From positions 3,292,376 to 3,356,375 of the forward strand of contig OZ025224.1 in assembly GCA_964019055.1 (NCBI GenBank): a stretch of DNA of 64,000 nucleotides, in the 5' to 3' direction. Each line of letters opens with the position of its first letter. Within the stretch, counting starts at the first letter, position 1. Positions 26,415 to 35,715 of this stretch are shown piece by piece. The notes below the pieces were generated by a model that did no database searches, was not told where the DNA came from, and saw only the letters and a list, made by a program, of their open reading frames with translations. This DNA comes from Anthopleura xanthogrammica. Its lineage: Eukaryota; Cnidaria; Anthozoa; Actiniaria; Actiniidae. Made by a program: the position numbers and the translations under genes.

Positions 26415-26594
26415 ACCACAGGTAGCCCAAATCTTGATTTTGGTCAAATTTTAAAATCCCCCTTAACCAGACCCCTGGCCAGTTTGACTTGGGCACCCCT
26501 TCTAATATTGATTAGTAAGGTAAAAGCAATTTATGTGCGAAATTTCATGCTTGTATCACTTGTGTCACGATCAAATTGCTAAGCCACCTGACTA
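26415..26594 (-). repeat. Right terminal inverted repeat of the 4.04-kb element
   Basis: 180 bp, reverse complement of 22557-22746. It lacks 10 bp near the outer end. Confidence 0.9.
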
Positions 26595-26597
26595 CAA

Positions 26598-27150
26598 GAA
26601 GGATCGAAAATTCGAAGAAGAAGAAGAGCCTTCTGAGATTAATATGCAATAATTTAATGCAAGTTCATGACGATATCTAAACTGCGAACTATAACCACAG
26701 TTTGATCCAATTCATTAATCTCCATGCCACCTTATGTTTTGATATTTGAGGGCCAAGAATTATGGTACTTTGATCTTACATTTCATCCGTTATTTGAGCA
26801 ATTTTGAACAGCCCAAACATGAAAAAACGAGAACTATTCCAAACATGTAAAAAGTCATCTTCATACGTACGCGTTGGACTGGCTGTGTTGTATATACGTA
26901 TTCACTCAGCTTGAAGCCAAGTCAAGGTCAACATGTAAGTATTCAAGCAAAACGCGCAAGTTTATCGTGATATTACAATGACCACGCAGGACACTTTTTC
27001 CCTTTTCCCATACAAGTCTCTCATCTAATAGCCCCAACACTTCTTATGGTGCTGCGCGGTCCCAAATAGCGAGTTTTGACATGGCATATGATAAAGTAAG
27101 GGAATATACAACTATATGTTACATACACTCGATTGCAGAAACGTTGTAGT
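26598..27150. repeat. Partial fourth array unit
   Basis: Array sequence resumes directly after the 4.04-kb element and follows the order seen at 2,306-2,620, 8,700-9,275 and 15,700-16,270. Similarity ends at about 27,150, inside the end of another inverted-repeat element. Confidence 0.8.
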
Positions 27151-27568
27151 ATACATTTAGACATATAAACAAATACTTAATGAGATGCAAAAACATGAAA
27201 AAAATTAATAACTCTGTACCCATTGATGCATATCTCACAAAATAATATTTTTCAAGATGTTTTATCAATAAAGAACATGAAAAATATTATTTCATGAGGG
27301 CTATTAGATATTATTAAATATACATTAGAGAGTTTTTAGGTCTAAAAACGGAAAATATATAAATAAATATAATTTATTAATAACTGATACTTCAAACCTT
27401 ATGTATTTGACGTGTCTTGCATCAAAGCAAAGCGTAGAAGTGTTTTTGGTAACTTTCAACATATACATGATCATGTTTTATGACTTTTTCCATTTTTGCA
27501 TCTCATTAGGTATTTGTATATATGTATAAATCAGTGTATACTACAACGTTTCTGCTACCGAGTGTATA
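27124..27568. mobile_element. 445-bp inverted-repeat element (MITE-like)
   Basis: The left end TACACTCGATTGCAGAAACG is mirrored by the right end (about 27,500-27,568). The arms are about 65 bp with an AT-rich, non-coding centre. A fragment of the same family lies inverted at about 40,245-40,440 inside the ATPase gene, and a single terminus is present in every array unit (about 2,591, 9,251, 16,246). Confidence 0.7.
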
Positions 27569-27795
27569 TTTAATACAAATTACGATATACAGTATCTGAG
27601 TTTGTTTGCAAGCTTTACAAATCGAGGCATTGGGCACTTTTGAAAAAAAAAGCTTTAAAGATCCAAGAATCCCCATCCATTTTCTCTTCTTCTTCTTCTT
27701 CTTCTCCTTCTCCTCCTGCTCCTCCTGATGATGATATGATGATGATGATAGATCCAATCACGATATCCATGCAGCACCAAATAAGAGAAAATGTA

Positions 27796-28790
27796 TAAGA
27801 TAAGATAAGATAACTTTATTTATACACGGCAAAATTCATCAGTATTGTAAATTACAAAATATTGAAATCAATTACATATACAAGATAGAATAGAAAATAT
27901 TATACATGATATACAAATATATAACATTTATTTAAATTAAATTATAAAAACCTGCTTTCCATGCATGCATGAATGCCGTGTTTTAAATACAAATAAATCA
28001 GTTTCAGTTTGCAGCTGACGAAATTCATTTTAAAAGAGATCGTGCCTGTTGTACATTGTTGGGTAAACTATTCAACATAAAAGCACTACGATAGCTAAAG
28101 CTATTTTTCAGATAATTGGTGCGTGGTACAATAGCGAGTTTGTTATTTTAGTAGTGTCATGTAGAGAGTAAGAGGTTGTATCGCTCCTGTGCACGAATTT
28201 AGAACTTAGATATACAGGGGTGAGACCATTTAGAGAATTATTAACTAAGGTAGTTGTTTGAATTTGACGTTTAGCACTTTTTTCTAGCCTAGAATCTTGA
28301 ACAGGTTCTCTGCATCAGCGTCATAATTCGAAAAGGTCTACCAACACACTTGCTGCACGGTTCTGTTTCTGTTCAAGTTTTTGTAGTTTCTGATAAGGTT
28401 TTTAGCCACAATTACCCAAAACGAGACTGCAATAATCAAAGTGCGCGCGGCTGCACAACAGCTTTGTAAATGAGGTGCAGTGTCGCTGAAGGTACAAATG
28501 GTCTGATCCGCTTTAAGGCTCCAATACCTTAAGCAATTTTTTTGGACAATTAATTATGAATACGATCATTCAAAGTAAGGTTGTTATCTATGAGAACACT
28601 AAGTGATTTAGTGGTAGTAACTTCAGTTGTGTGATTGGAGCCCCATATTAATTTCATGAACCAGTGTAGCAGCAAGATTGTCGAGTATTTTTCTAGATCC
28701 AATCAACATAAATTCAGCCGGTTTTGGTCATATTGAGAGTAAGTTTGTTAGCAGTAAGCCATTGCTGATGTTATCCAATTCCATATTATA
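27796..28790 (-). mobile_element. LINE reverse-transcriptase remnant, 5'-truncated
   Basis: The minus strand around 28,560-28,440 translates, with stops, as KKIA-GIGALKRIRPFVPSAT and then LHLIYKAVVQP, a signature of the region C-terminal to the reverse-transcriptase domain in jockey/CR1-like LINEs. The segment ends in repeats of TTATC (27,796-27,812), as expected of a LINE 3' tail. Several stop codons make it non-functional. Confidence 0.7.
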
Positions 28791-28792
28791 AT

Positions 28793-28936
28793 TAATCATA
28801 TCCATTTTGAAATCATTAGCAAATCCTGCAATCTGATTGGCTACAAAGTGTGCGATTTAAGCATTAATCATATCCATTTTGAAATCATTAGCAAATCCTG
28901 CAATCTGATTGGCTACAAAGTGTGCGATTTAAGCAT
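28793..28936. repeat. Two direct copies of a 72-bp segment
   Basis: The segment beginning ATTAATCATATCCATTTTG is repeated without visible change, directly abutting the LINE remnant. It looks like a recent tandem duplication. Confidence 0.85.
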
Positions 28937-29052
28937 TAATTGCACTATTTTGAATCATTAATTGCATCATTTTGTTAAACAATCACTTTTGAAGCTACAT
29001 ATAACTGTTGAGTATTTTAATATATTAAGTTTCAAAATGGAAATGATTAATA

Positions 29053-29194
29053 GGTAATAGAACTTAGTGTCTTGCAATTTTGGGCAGAAATCACACTCGT
29101 GATTAACAAATTGCACTCCCGCTGCGCGGTCGTGCAATTTTGTAATCACTCTTGCGATTTCAGCCCAAATTGCACTCAACTCAGTTCTATTACC
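29053..29194. mobile_element. 140-bp palindromic element
   Basis: TAATAGAACTTAGTG at the left is matched as an imperfect inverted copy by ...CAGTTCTATTA at the right, and most of the interior also folds on itself. Non-coding; a foldback or MITE-type element. Confidence 0.7.
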
Positions 29195-29484
29195 ATTATT
29201 AAGAGAAGCTTGAATGGAATTTGGAATGTCTCGACATTAAACTATCTATATATCTCAGCTGTTTTTCGCTAATTACTCGTGCCCAGGCCTATGGCCGGCA
29301 CGAGTCTAAAAATGCTACGCGTGTTTTTTTGGTTTCTATGTCAGAAGTTGTACTTCGGAAACTCTTCGGAAAGTCCGAAGATGTCACGAAGTACGTAAAT
29401 CGCCGTACGAGGCAGCCTGGGAACGACTAGCGCATGCGTACTTTGTGAAAGCGAATTTCCAGCGTGGTTTTCCACAAATACTGA
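29195..29484. other. Leader region of the 2A/OTU ORF, little seen
   Basis: Contains a short hairpin near 29,277-29,308 (CTCGTGCC...GGCACGAG) and no recognised gene. It may be the 5' part of the element that carries the downstream ORFs. Confidence 0.3.
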
Positions 29485-29913
29485 ATGAAACACAATATAA
29501 AGCCAAGAAAGATGTCTTCTTCTGCTGTTTTATGTACCCTCTCTTTACATACGAACGCACACACTCTTCGCGGTAGGTCTACACTAAAAGAGGTCGAGTG
29601 TTTTCGAAACAGACCGGTCCGCGAACACAATTATGAGAGAAGATTTACGAGTGGATCTTATCGAGAAACTTATTGTGAAACTTATCGTGAAACTTATCGT
29701 GAACTTATCGAGAATTATGCTTCAAATCAGCTATCTTTATTCTCGTACTATAAAAAACTAGCACAACTAGCTATTTATGGAGAATGTACTTCTACAAGTT
29801 GCTCTGGATACATTAACAATGGTGACAACTGTACTTCTGCAGTGAAGGGTGTTTACTCTAATAAATGCTGTGAACCTCGAAATAACGTTCAGAATCGATT
29901 CTATATCAAGTAA
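29485..29913 (+). CDS. 142-residue ORF in frame with the 2A/OTU ORF
   Basis: Opens at ATG and ends at a TAA whose next codon is the ATG of the following ORF in the same reading frame. The protein is unrecognised. It has a short internal repeat (ETYCETYRETYRE, about residues 66-78) and several Cys residues near the end. It may be the N-terminal part of one larger protein broken by a single stop, or a separate upstream ORF. I see no conserved domain. Confidence 0.45.
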   Translation: MKHNIKPRKMSSSAVLCTLSLHTNAHTLRGRSTLKEVECFRNRPVREHNYERRFTSGSYRETYCETYRETYRELIENYASNQLSLFSYYKKLAQLAIYGECTSTSCSGYINNGDNCTSAVKGVYSNKCCEPRNNVQNRFYIK

Positions 29914-31644
29914 ATGGTAAATATTATACTTATTTCAATTGTTCTTTTTGTATTATTTAGTAAGCTAAAATGGCAGTTTTTATTTTGTAATGCTTTAATT
30001 ACAATCGTAGCTATTAGTGTAATCGCAGCTTTATATTTCGTGTCATGTCTAGACACCTATGCAGAAACTATAGTCGTTTCAGCATTTGAGGATTGTAATA
30101 TATTAGATAAAGCAATGTCTTTGAATTCATATGTATACAACGATTCTACATTGACAATAATAAACAATAGAAGAACCAAACTAAGGTCTCGTTTAAATGT
30201 TAGGTTTGATAAGTGTTTTTCAGATGCTATAGAATTATCTGTAAAAGTGACTGAAAAAAATACAGTTTTAATACCAATTAAAAACTGTAGATCACGACAC
30301 GCAAAGTTTGTCAGTTTATATTATTGCAATTATCTAGAATTTAAGTCAAATGCTATTCGAAGAGATCGTGAACCCAGCAGACTACCTGTAAAACAGCTTG
30401 CACGCGCTTTCAATAAAAGTAGACTTACAAGAAGGGCTTTAAGGAAAAGAATTGCAAATGTACCAAGGTCATCATACATACATTCCATTAATAGATGCAG
30501 TCTGAGTAAAAAACTCCATGTCGATGAAGATAACAGATGCCTATGTAAACCAAGGAAAAATCTCAGAAGTAATAAACAAAAACAGGTTAATGAATCTGTA
30601 AATAAAAAAAGTGAATATGGTTTGAAAAATTCATCTTGTGGTATTCATGATTTATCAACAGCTGAATATAAATCTCTGAATCAAAGGATAATTTATTGCT
30701 ATTATTGCCTAAGAACGGATGTAGAAAAAAATCCTGGTCCTGCTTGCCTTGCAAAGTTACATGCATTACTCAAGCTTACCACTGAAATTACTTCGACATG
30801 TAATAAACCTGCAAAGCAAGTACATGCTATATGGAATTTGTTTTCTTTAATGAAATGTAATAAACAATGTCAGATGTATTGTCCTTCAAAGAGACGGTTA
30901 TCGATTTCAGGAGATATTGAATTAAATCCAGGCCCTCATACACAAGGTAATGCATTGCAACTAGTTTCTTCAATTCCTTCGACAATTTTAATGCAGTCTA
31001 GATTAGCAAAACTAGGTTTACAATCATTAGATGTTGGCAGTGCTGGGGACTGTTTCTTTAGATCTGTATCTCATCAATTATATGGAAATTCCAACTATCA
31101 TATTGTTTTACATACTGCTGGAGTTAAATACATGAGAGATCATCCAGAAAGATTTATTGAGAGCAACACTGAAAGTTCATGGCTCAGATATCTGCATAAT
31201 ATGTCCCTTCAAGGTACTTGGGCTGATGCACTTATTATCCAAGCAGTTGCAGATACCCTTAATATCACTATTAACATAACAGAATCAAATCAGGGGTTTG
31301 CACCACTTACTGTTGTTAGTCCTATACCTGGAGGAAATAACTCTTTCACAATTAACATTGGTCATGTTGATGAATTTCATTATGTGTCAACTACTACATT
31401 ACATTCAAATACTAGTAATGCAACATGCAGGCAATTAAATAATGATAAAAGTGTACATGTTCCAATGAATAAACAATCTATTAAATCAATATATTCAATA
31501 TGTTTCTCTATTATCAAATCTTGTAGCTACTGGAATTCTGCAACATTAGAAGCTATCAATGAACAAGCCAATTTGCTGTATGACAATTTAACTATGCATA
31601 ATAGGGTTAGCAAAGTACTAAGCGTGATAAACATATTTCAGTAA
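29914..31644 (+). CDS. Mobile-element ORF with two 2A-like motifs and an OTU protease domain
   Basis: 576 residues, intronless. Residues 1-46 are strongly hydrophobic (possible signal or membrane anchor), and 160-220 are basic. Two motifs match the 2A ribosome-skipping consensus D-[VI]-E-x-N-P-G-P: DVEKNPGP at 269-276 and DIELNPGP at 334-341, so translation could yield three products. The last is an OTU-type cysteine protease domain: AGDCFFRSVSHQLYG with Cys380 as likely nucleophile, a conserved WADALIIQAVAD stretch, and DEFHYVS with His489 as the likely partner. OTU domains remove ubiquitin. OTU domains and 2A motifs are both known from eukaryotic mobile elements. No polymerase, helicase or transposase is adjacent, so this is a fragment or non-autonomous unit. 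Confidence 0.75.
   Translation: MVNIILISIVLFVLFSKLKWQFLFCNALITIVAISVIAALYFVSCLDTYAETIVVSAFEDCNILDKAMSLNSYVYNDSTLTIINNRRTKLRSRLNVRFDKCFSDAIELSVKVTEKNTVLIPIKNCRSRHAKFVSLYYCNYLEFKSNAIRRDREPSRLPVKQLARAFNKSRLTRRALRKRIANVPRSSYIHSINRCSLSKKLHVDEDNRCLCKPRKNLRSNKQKQVNESVNKKSEYGLKNSSCGIHDLSTAEYKSLNQRIIYCYYCLRTDVEKNPGPACLAKLHALLKLTTEITSTCNKPAKQVHAIWNLFSLMKCNKQCQMYCPSKRRLSISGDIELNPGPHTQGNALQLVSSIPSTILMQSRLAKLGLQSLDVGSAGDCFFRSVSHQLYGNSNYHIVLHTAGVKYMRDHPERFIESNTESSWLRYLHNMSLQGTWADALIIQAVADTLNITINITESNQGFAPLTVVSPIPGGNNSFTINIGHVDEFHYVSTTTLHSNTSNATCRQLNNDKSVHVPMNKQSIKSIYSICFSIIKSCSYWNSATLEAINEQANLLYDNLTMHNRVSKVLSVINIFQ
30718..30741 (+). other. First 2A-like motif
   Basis: Encodes DVEKNPGP, preceded by YYCLRT. 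It is a full match to the core that makes the ribosome skip the Gly-Pro bond in known 2A sequences. Confidence 0.8.
30913..30936 (+). other. Second 2A-like motif
   Basis: Encodes DIELNPGP, preceded by LSISG. It lies 65 codons after the first motif and just before the OTU domain, so the OTU domain would be released starting with proline. Confidence 0.8.
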
Positions 31645-31690
31645 ATAAAGTCAGTAATCAGTAAACATCAGTAAACATCAGTAAATAAAA
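31645..31690. repeat. Short CAGTAAACAT-type repeats after the OTU ORF
   Basis: Four to five imperfect copies of a 10-bp word follow the stop codon at once. They may be the 3' tail of the element. Confidence 0.6.
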
Positions 31691-31694
31691 ATAT

Positions 31695-31757
31695 TGCGGG
31701 ATTCCTGTGGAGCGCGCCGGAAATAAATCTGGTAGCGCTCCACAGGAATCCTGCAAC
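31695..31757. other. Strong hairpin downstream of the OTU ORF
   Basis: GCGGGATTCCTGTGGAGCGC is followed after about 20 bases by its complement GCGCTCCACAGGAATCCTGC with one mismatch. Its place just past the ORF would suit an element terminus, as in Helitrons, but no CTRR end was found next to it. Confidence 0.7.
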
Positions 31758-32209
31758 ATCAGTTTTTTTTTTATTGCTTCTGGAGGGAAAACTAGTTCCA
31801 GCTCTGTAAACTAGTTCCAGCTCTCCCCAGCTCATCACCTTGCATTCAGGGCACGAGTGCACGCTCCGTAGAGCGTCTAGTTCTTTATGGAATGAAAATT
31901 GGCGCGGTTTTGTATTGTATGCCGAGGTTCGAGAAAGCTCATGAAAAGCGCTCGACATTTCTTAACAAAGATTTTTAGAATGATTTGAATTGTTAGTCGT
32001 TTTCCTGAATTTAAGAAAAATTCAAACTGCCGTGCCGAACCTTCGTCGGAATCAACGACGAACTCGAGTCATTCGGAAATTGACGTCGGAAAATGCATAT
32101 TACTACATGGGTACCCTGTGTATTATATGGTAATTAGATGGAAATACCGCTGGTTTGTAATTACAAGGGGGATCCCTAGCTGGGGGATAGCATTTCCCTT
32201 ATAATAGAG
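31758..32209. other. Intergenic, no gene seen
   Basis: Contains a short duplicated word (ACTAGTTCCAGCTCT near 31,791 and 31,808) and nothing else I can name. Confidence 0.3.
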
Positions 32210-34130
32210 TGATTTAGCATGAGGACGCGGATGTCAAATACGACGGCGCGAGCGCATTTTTTTCGTGCGCGCGCCGTCCCCAACGACGTTGACGTCCTCA
32301 ACAGGACGTGAAAATGCTGCAAATGGCGTCCTGTTGAGGATGTCAACCCACAGGGAGCCCAATTTAGATAAAAGTAAAAAAGATTTCCGTACTTTTTCAA
32401 GACAAAGCTGCACCAAACAGATGAAAACTGGTAAAAAAGAGGTGAGCAAATAAAAACTACACTTCTACTTTTACATGACAATCTTCAGTGGTTAATATGA
32501 AGAGTTTTACGTTATCATATGAACCCTATCTTCATCGCAATGAAAATAAATATAGATGCGTTAGTCGGAGCAAAAAGAAGCTGGAAATAAGATAAGCTTT
32601 TAGATGTCGATCTTTAGCTTGATTTAATACTGAGTAAACTATTCTGAAGGTCCGAAACGACAATACCAAACTGATATCAGTTGAAATATCCTTTTCTATT
32701 TCATTGATTAAAATATTTTCATTCCTTTTACGAGTTTCGGCTAAGACAAGAACCCTAAAAGCTAAGTGTAGTTTTTATTTGCTCACCTCTTTTTTACCAG
32801 TTTTCATCTGTTTGGTGCAGCTTTGTCTTGAAAAAGTACGGAAATCTCCAAAATTTGAAGTTGAATGAATGACATCCAAGGTAAATTCACCAAACCTGAT
32901 ATTGTTATGGATTATCTGTAGTTATCTTTCGTTTTTTAAGTAAAATTAACCAACAAACTGTAAAAATTTCGAACTTTGTCGAAGAATTTTTCAACAACAA
33001 AACTAGCCCTGTGGGGTGGTTGGTGGTGGGTTGTGTACACGTGACAAAATGCCTAAGCGGTAGAGTAGTGAGGTCGAAATTGGTTCTCGCCCCAGTCCCG
33101 CTGCCTTAACGAATCGTACAGAAGATAGTCAGGAAATCTGCAGCAAGCGAAAAATTTTCTGCACGTAAATTTCGTTCCGAGAAATCGGTGAGGAAGATCA
33201 AAACGACTTTTAAAAAAATGAATCCCCCATCCTAGGGAACATTTTGGTCAAGTTTTTTCGGGAGTTTGTGGTTTAAAAGAAGGTGAAATCGTGGTTTAAA
33301 GTGTGTTGTGTTGTCCAAGATGGCGACTTGACTTTCCTCCCTTGTTAAATTATATTAACAGAAATCCACACGTAGGATACCATAGGGAAATTACATTGGA
33401 AAACAAAGGCGCGCGCGAAAAAAAATGTTCTAGTCCATTTTTTACGGATTTTTTTGCTCGTTCGTATTATAGAGGACATTATCTTGACCTGGAATTTAAA
33501 AAATTAATTAAACGCGATTTTTTTCCGTTTTTATTTTCGCCTTTTACTTTTATCTAAATTGGGCTCCCTGTGGTCAACCTCGTTGAGGACGTCAACCATC
33601 TGTAAAGAGGCGCCAACTAGTGTTTTTTCTAGTCACTCTCAATTTAAATCTTTTCTAAGGCATAAGTACTTTTCTTTGCTTGAGGACACATTTGATGTTG
33701 ATCTGACATGTACTTGGTCATTAGTTCGTAAGTGTCCTTGTCATCGTACTCGATAATTACTGAATCTCACGGACTTTGTTTGTCTGAACTCCAGTGATTA
33801 TGTTTGATTGATATTAAAAGATCTTAGTTCAGTAGTTATCAAATTTTTACTATAACTGAATTAATTTTCCAAGTTGTTTCATTTTTTCTATTTATATTAA
33901 GTTAGTCAAAAGGAAATGCCTAGCATGGGACTTAGAGTCCCGTTCGCACTTTCCTCATTTGGGTAGTACTATGTATAATTTCCTAATTCTGTAATTTTTC
34001 TTTTCACTGATACCCAATAAAATTGATCTGAAACCTCGTAGAGGACGTCAACCTCGTTGAGGACAGCTCGCGCACGATAAAAATGCGCTCGCGCCGTCGT
34101 CTTTGACGTTCGCGTCCTGATGCTAAATCA
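32210..34130. mobile_element. 1.92-kb inverted-repeat element, non-coding
   Basis: The left end (TGATTTAGCATGAGGACGCG...) and right end (...CGCGTCCTGATGCTAAATCA) are imperfect inverted repeats of about 90 bp, GC-rich inside, with matching CGACGGCGCGAGCGCATTT cores. Two internal inverted pairs (32,383-32,455 with 32,768-32,850; 32,340-32,380 with 33,540-33,580) show nested insertions or foldback growth. No long coding frame. Confidence 0.65.
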
Positions 34131-34131
34131 G

Positions 34132-34770
34132 CAATCTCGTACCCAGAGCCCGCGTTTCTCCTGGCCAGCGCCGAAAAACGAGAGACTCTGGGGAAACGGA
34201 ATTTTTTGAGGCTTTTGATTGGTTCTCTAATAAACAATAGAGAAACCGGAAATGAGCGGACTGAAGTACTTTCATTGGATAACCGGAAAAGGACTTTCCC
34301 TGACATAATAATAAAAATTTTACGGAATATCTAGGGACTTCTGCTCTCAATTAGCTTTTTTTAAATAAAGTATAATTTATATCATAGCTTAAGGATTGAT
34401 TAATTTATTTTAGTCTTGCATAAGAGTTAAATACAATAAATTCAGCTCTTAAATCCGAAGTTGTTTGCGTTCACGTTCGAACTTGCCTTGGCGCAGTACT
34501 GCAATCGTGTCATTTCCCTTTAGAACTGATGTAATGCAATCTCGCTGTTCATTTTTTAAAGAGAATTTTATACTTCTTTTCTTCATTGAAAACGCTATCG
34601 CTGCGTCAAAATCTCGAGCAAGAACTTTGGACGCCATCTTTAAATTATGCTTAAACGCATGCGCATTAAGAGAACCGGTTATCCAAAATCAGATAAAAAA
34701 TTCCGTTTCCCCAGAGTCTCTCGTTTTTCGGCGCTGGCCAGGAGAAACGCGGGCTCTGGGTACGAGATTG
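34132..34770 (-). mobile_element. RecQ-like-helicase transposon derivative A (639 bp)
   Basis: The ends are about 76-bp inverted repeats beginning CAATCTCGTACCCAGAGCCC. Flanked by a 9-bp duplication CTAAATCAG (34123-34131 and 34771-34779). The minus strand from 34,637 encodes the start of a helicase-like protein (MASKVLARDFDAA...LKGNDTIAVL) that is cut just before the Walker A motif, so it is an internal deletion derivative. Confidence 0.88.
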
Positions 34771-34787
34771 CTAAATCAGTCTAATGG

Positions 34788-35584
34788 CAATCTCGTACCC
34801 AGAGCCCGCGTTTCTCCTGGCCAGCGCCGAAAAACGAGAGACTGGGGAAACGGAATTTTTTATCTGATTTTGGATAACCGGTTCTCTTAATGCGCATGCG
34901 TTTAAGCATAATTTAAAGATGGCGTCCAAAGTTCTTGCTCGAGATTTTGACGCAGCGATAGCGTTTTCAATGAAGAAAAGAAGTATAAAATTCTCTTTAA
35001 AAAATGAACAGCGAGAGTGCATTACATCAGTTCTAAAGGGAAATGACACGATTGCAGTACTGCCGACTGGATATGGCAAATCCTTAATTTTCCAGCTTCT
35101 GCCTCACTCAAGGCTTTTGTCCCAAACAAATGTACTGAGTTGTAAAAATTAGGCAAATATTTCTTGCAGCTTCGGCACTTCATGTTTACAAGTATGTGTT
35201 TCTTGGACGTACTAAACTTTCGCGCCAAGGCAAGTTCGAACGTGAACGCAAACAACTTCGGATTTAAGAGCTGAATTTATTGTATTTAACTCTTATGCAA
35301 GACTAAAATAAATTAATCAATCCTTAAGCTATAATATAAATTATACTTTATTTAAAAAAAGCTAATTGAGAGCAGAAGTCCCTAGATATTCCGTAAAATT
35401 TTTATTATTATGTCAGGGAAAGTCCTTTTCCGGTTATCCAATGAAAGTACTTCAGTCCGCTCATTTCCGGTTTCTCTATTGTTTATTACAGAACCAATCA
35501 AAAACCTCAAAAAATTCCGTTTCCCCAGAGTCTCTCGTTTTTCGGCGCTGGCCAGGAGAAACGCGGGCTCTGGGTACGAGATTG
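34788..35584 (+). mobile_element. RecQ-like-helicase transposon derivative B (797 bp)
   Basis: Same element in the opposite orientation. Flanked by a 9-bp duplication GTCTAATGG (34779-34787 and 35585-35593), whose left copy overlaps the duplication of element A by one base. It carries about 150 bp that copy A lacks. The 9-bp duplications recall Mutator-type elements, but no transposase is present to test this. Confidence 0.88.
34919..35152 (+). pseudogene. N-terminal fragment of a RecQ-like helicase
   Basis: 77 residues. After MASKVLARDFDAAI comes a Q-motif-like stretch (FSLKNEQRECI) and a Walker A motif PTGYGKSLIFQLLP, as in RecQ helicases. The frame closes soon afterwards and the rest of the protein is deleted. 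It is part of element B. Confidence 0.8.
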
Positions 35585-35715
35585 GTCTAATGGCAGTCCC
35601 GTTTTTCGGCGCTGGCCAGGAGAAACGCGGGCTCTGGGTACGAGATTGGTCTAATGGCAGTCCCGTTTTTCGGCGCTGGCCAGGAGAAACGCGGGCTCTG
35701 GGTACGACATTGCGT
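35585..35715. repeat. Short tandem copies of the transposon end
   Basis: About two copies of a 60-bp unit (GTCTAATGGCAGTCCCG...TACGAGATT) made of target-site sequence plus one terminal repeat of elements A/B. It looks like repeated slippage or replication-linked duplication of the element end. Confidence 0.75.

Larger units (their letters stand above)
22557..26594 (-). mobile_element. 4.04-kb DNA transposon with 180-190-bp terminal inverted repeats
   Basis: The left end (22557-22746) and right end (26415-26594) are reverse complements apart from a 10-bp indel and scattered changes; both begin TAGTCAGGTGGCTTA. The flanking array sequence is GTACAAGAAGG when uninterrupted, and CAA is present on both sides (22554-22556, 26595-26597), giving a 3-bp target duplication. 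TACAA on both sides would be possible if the ends were set differently. The element encodes a minus-strand gene in pieces. I do not assign it to a named superfamily. Confidence 0.88.
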
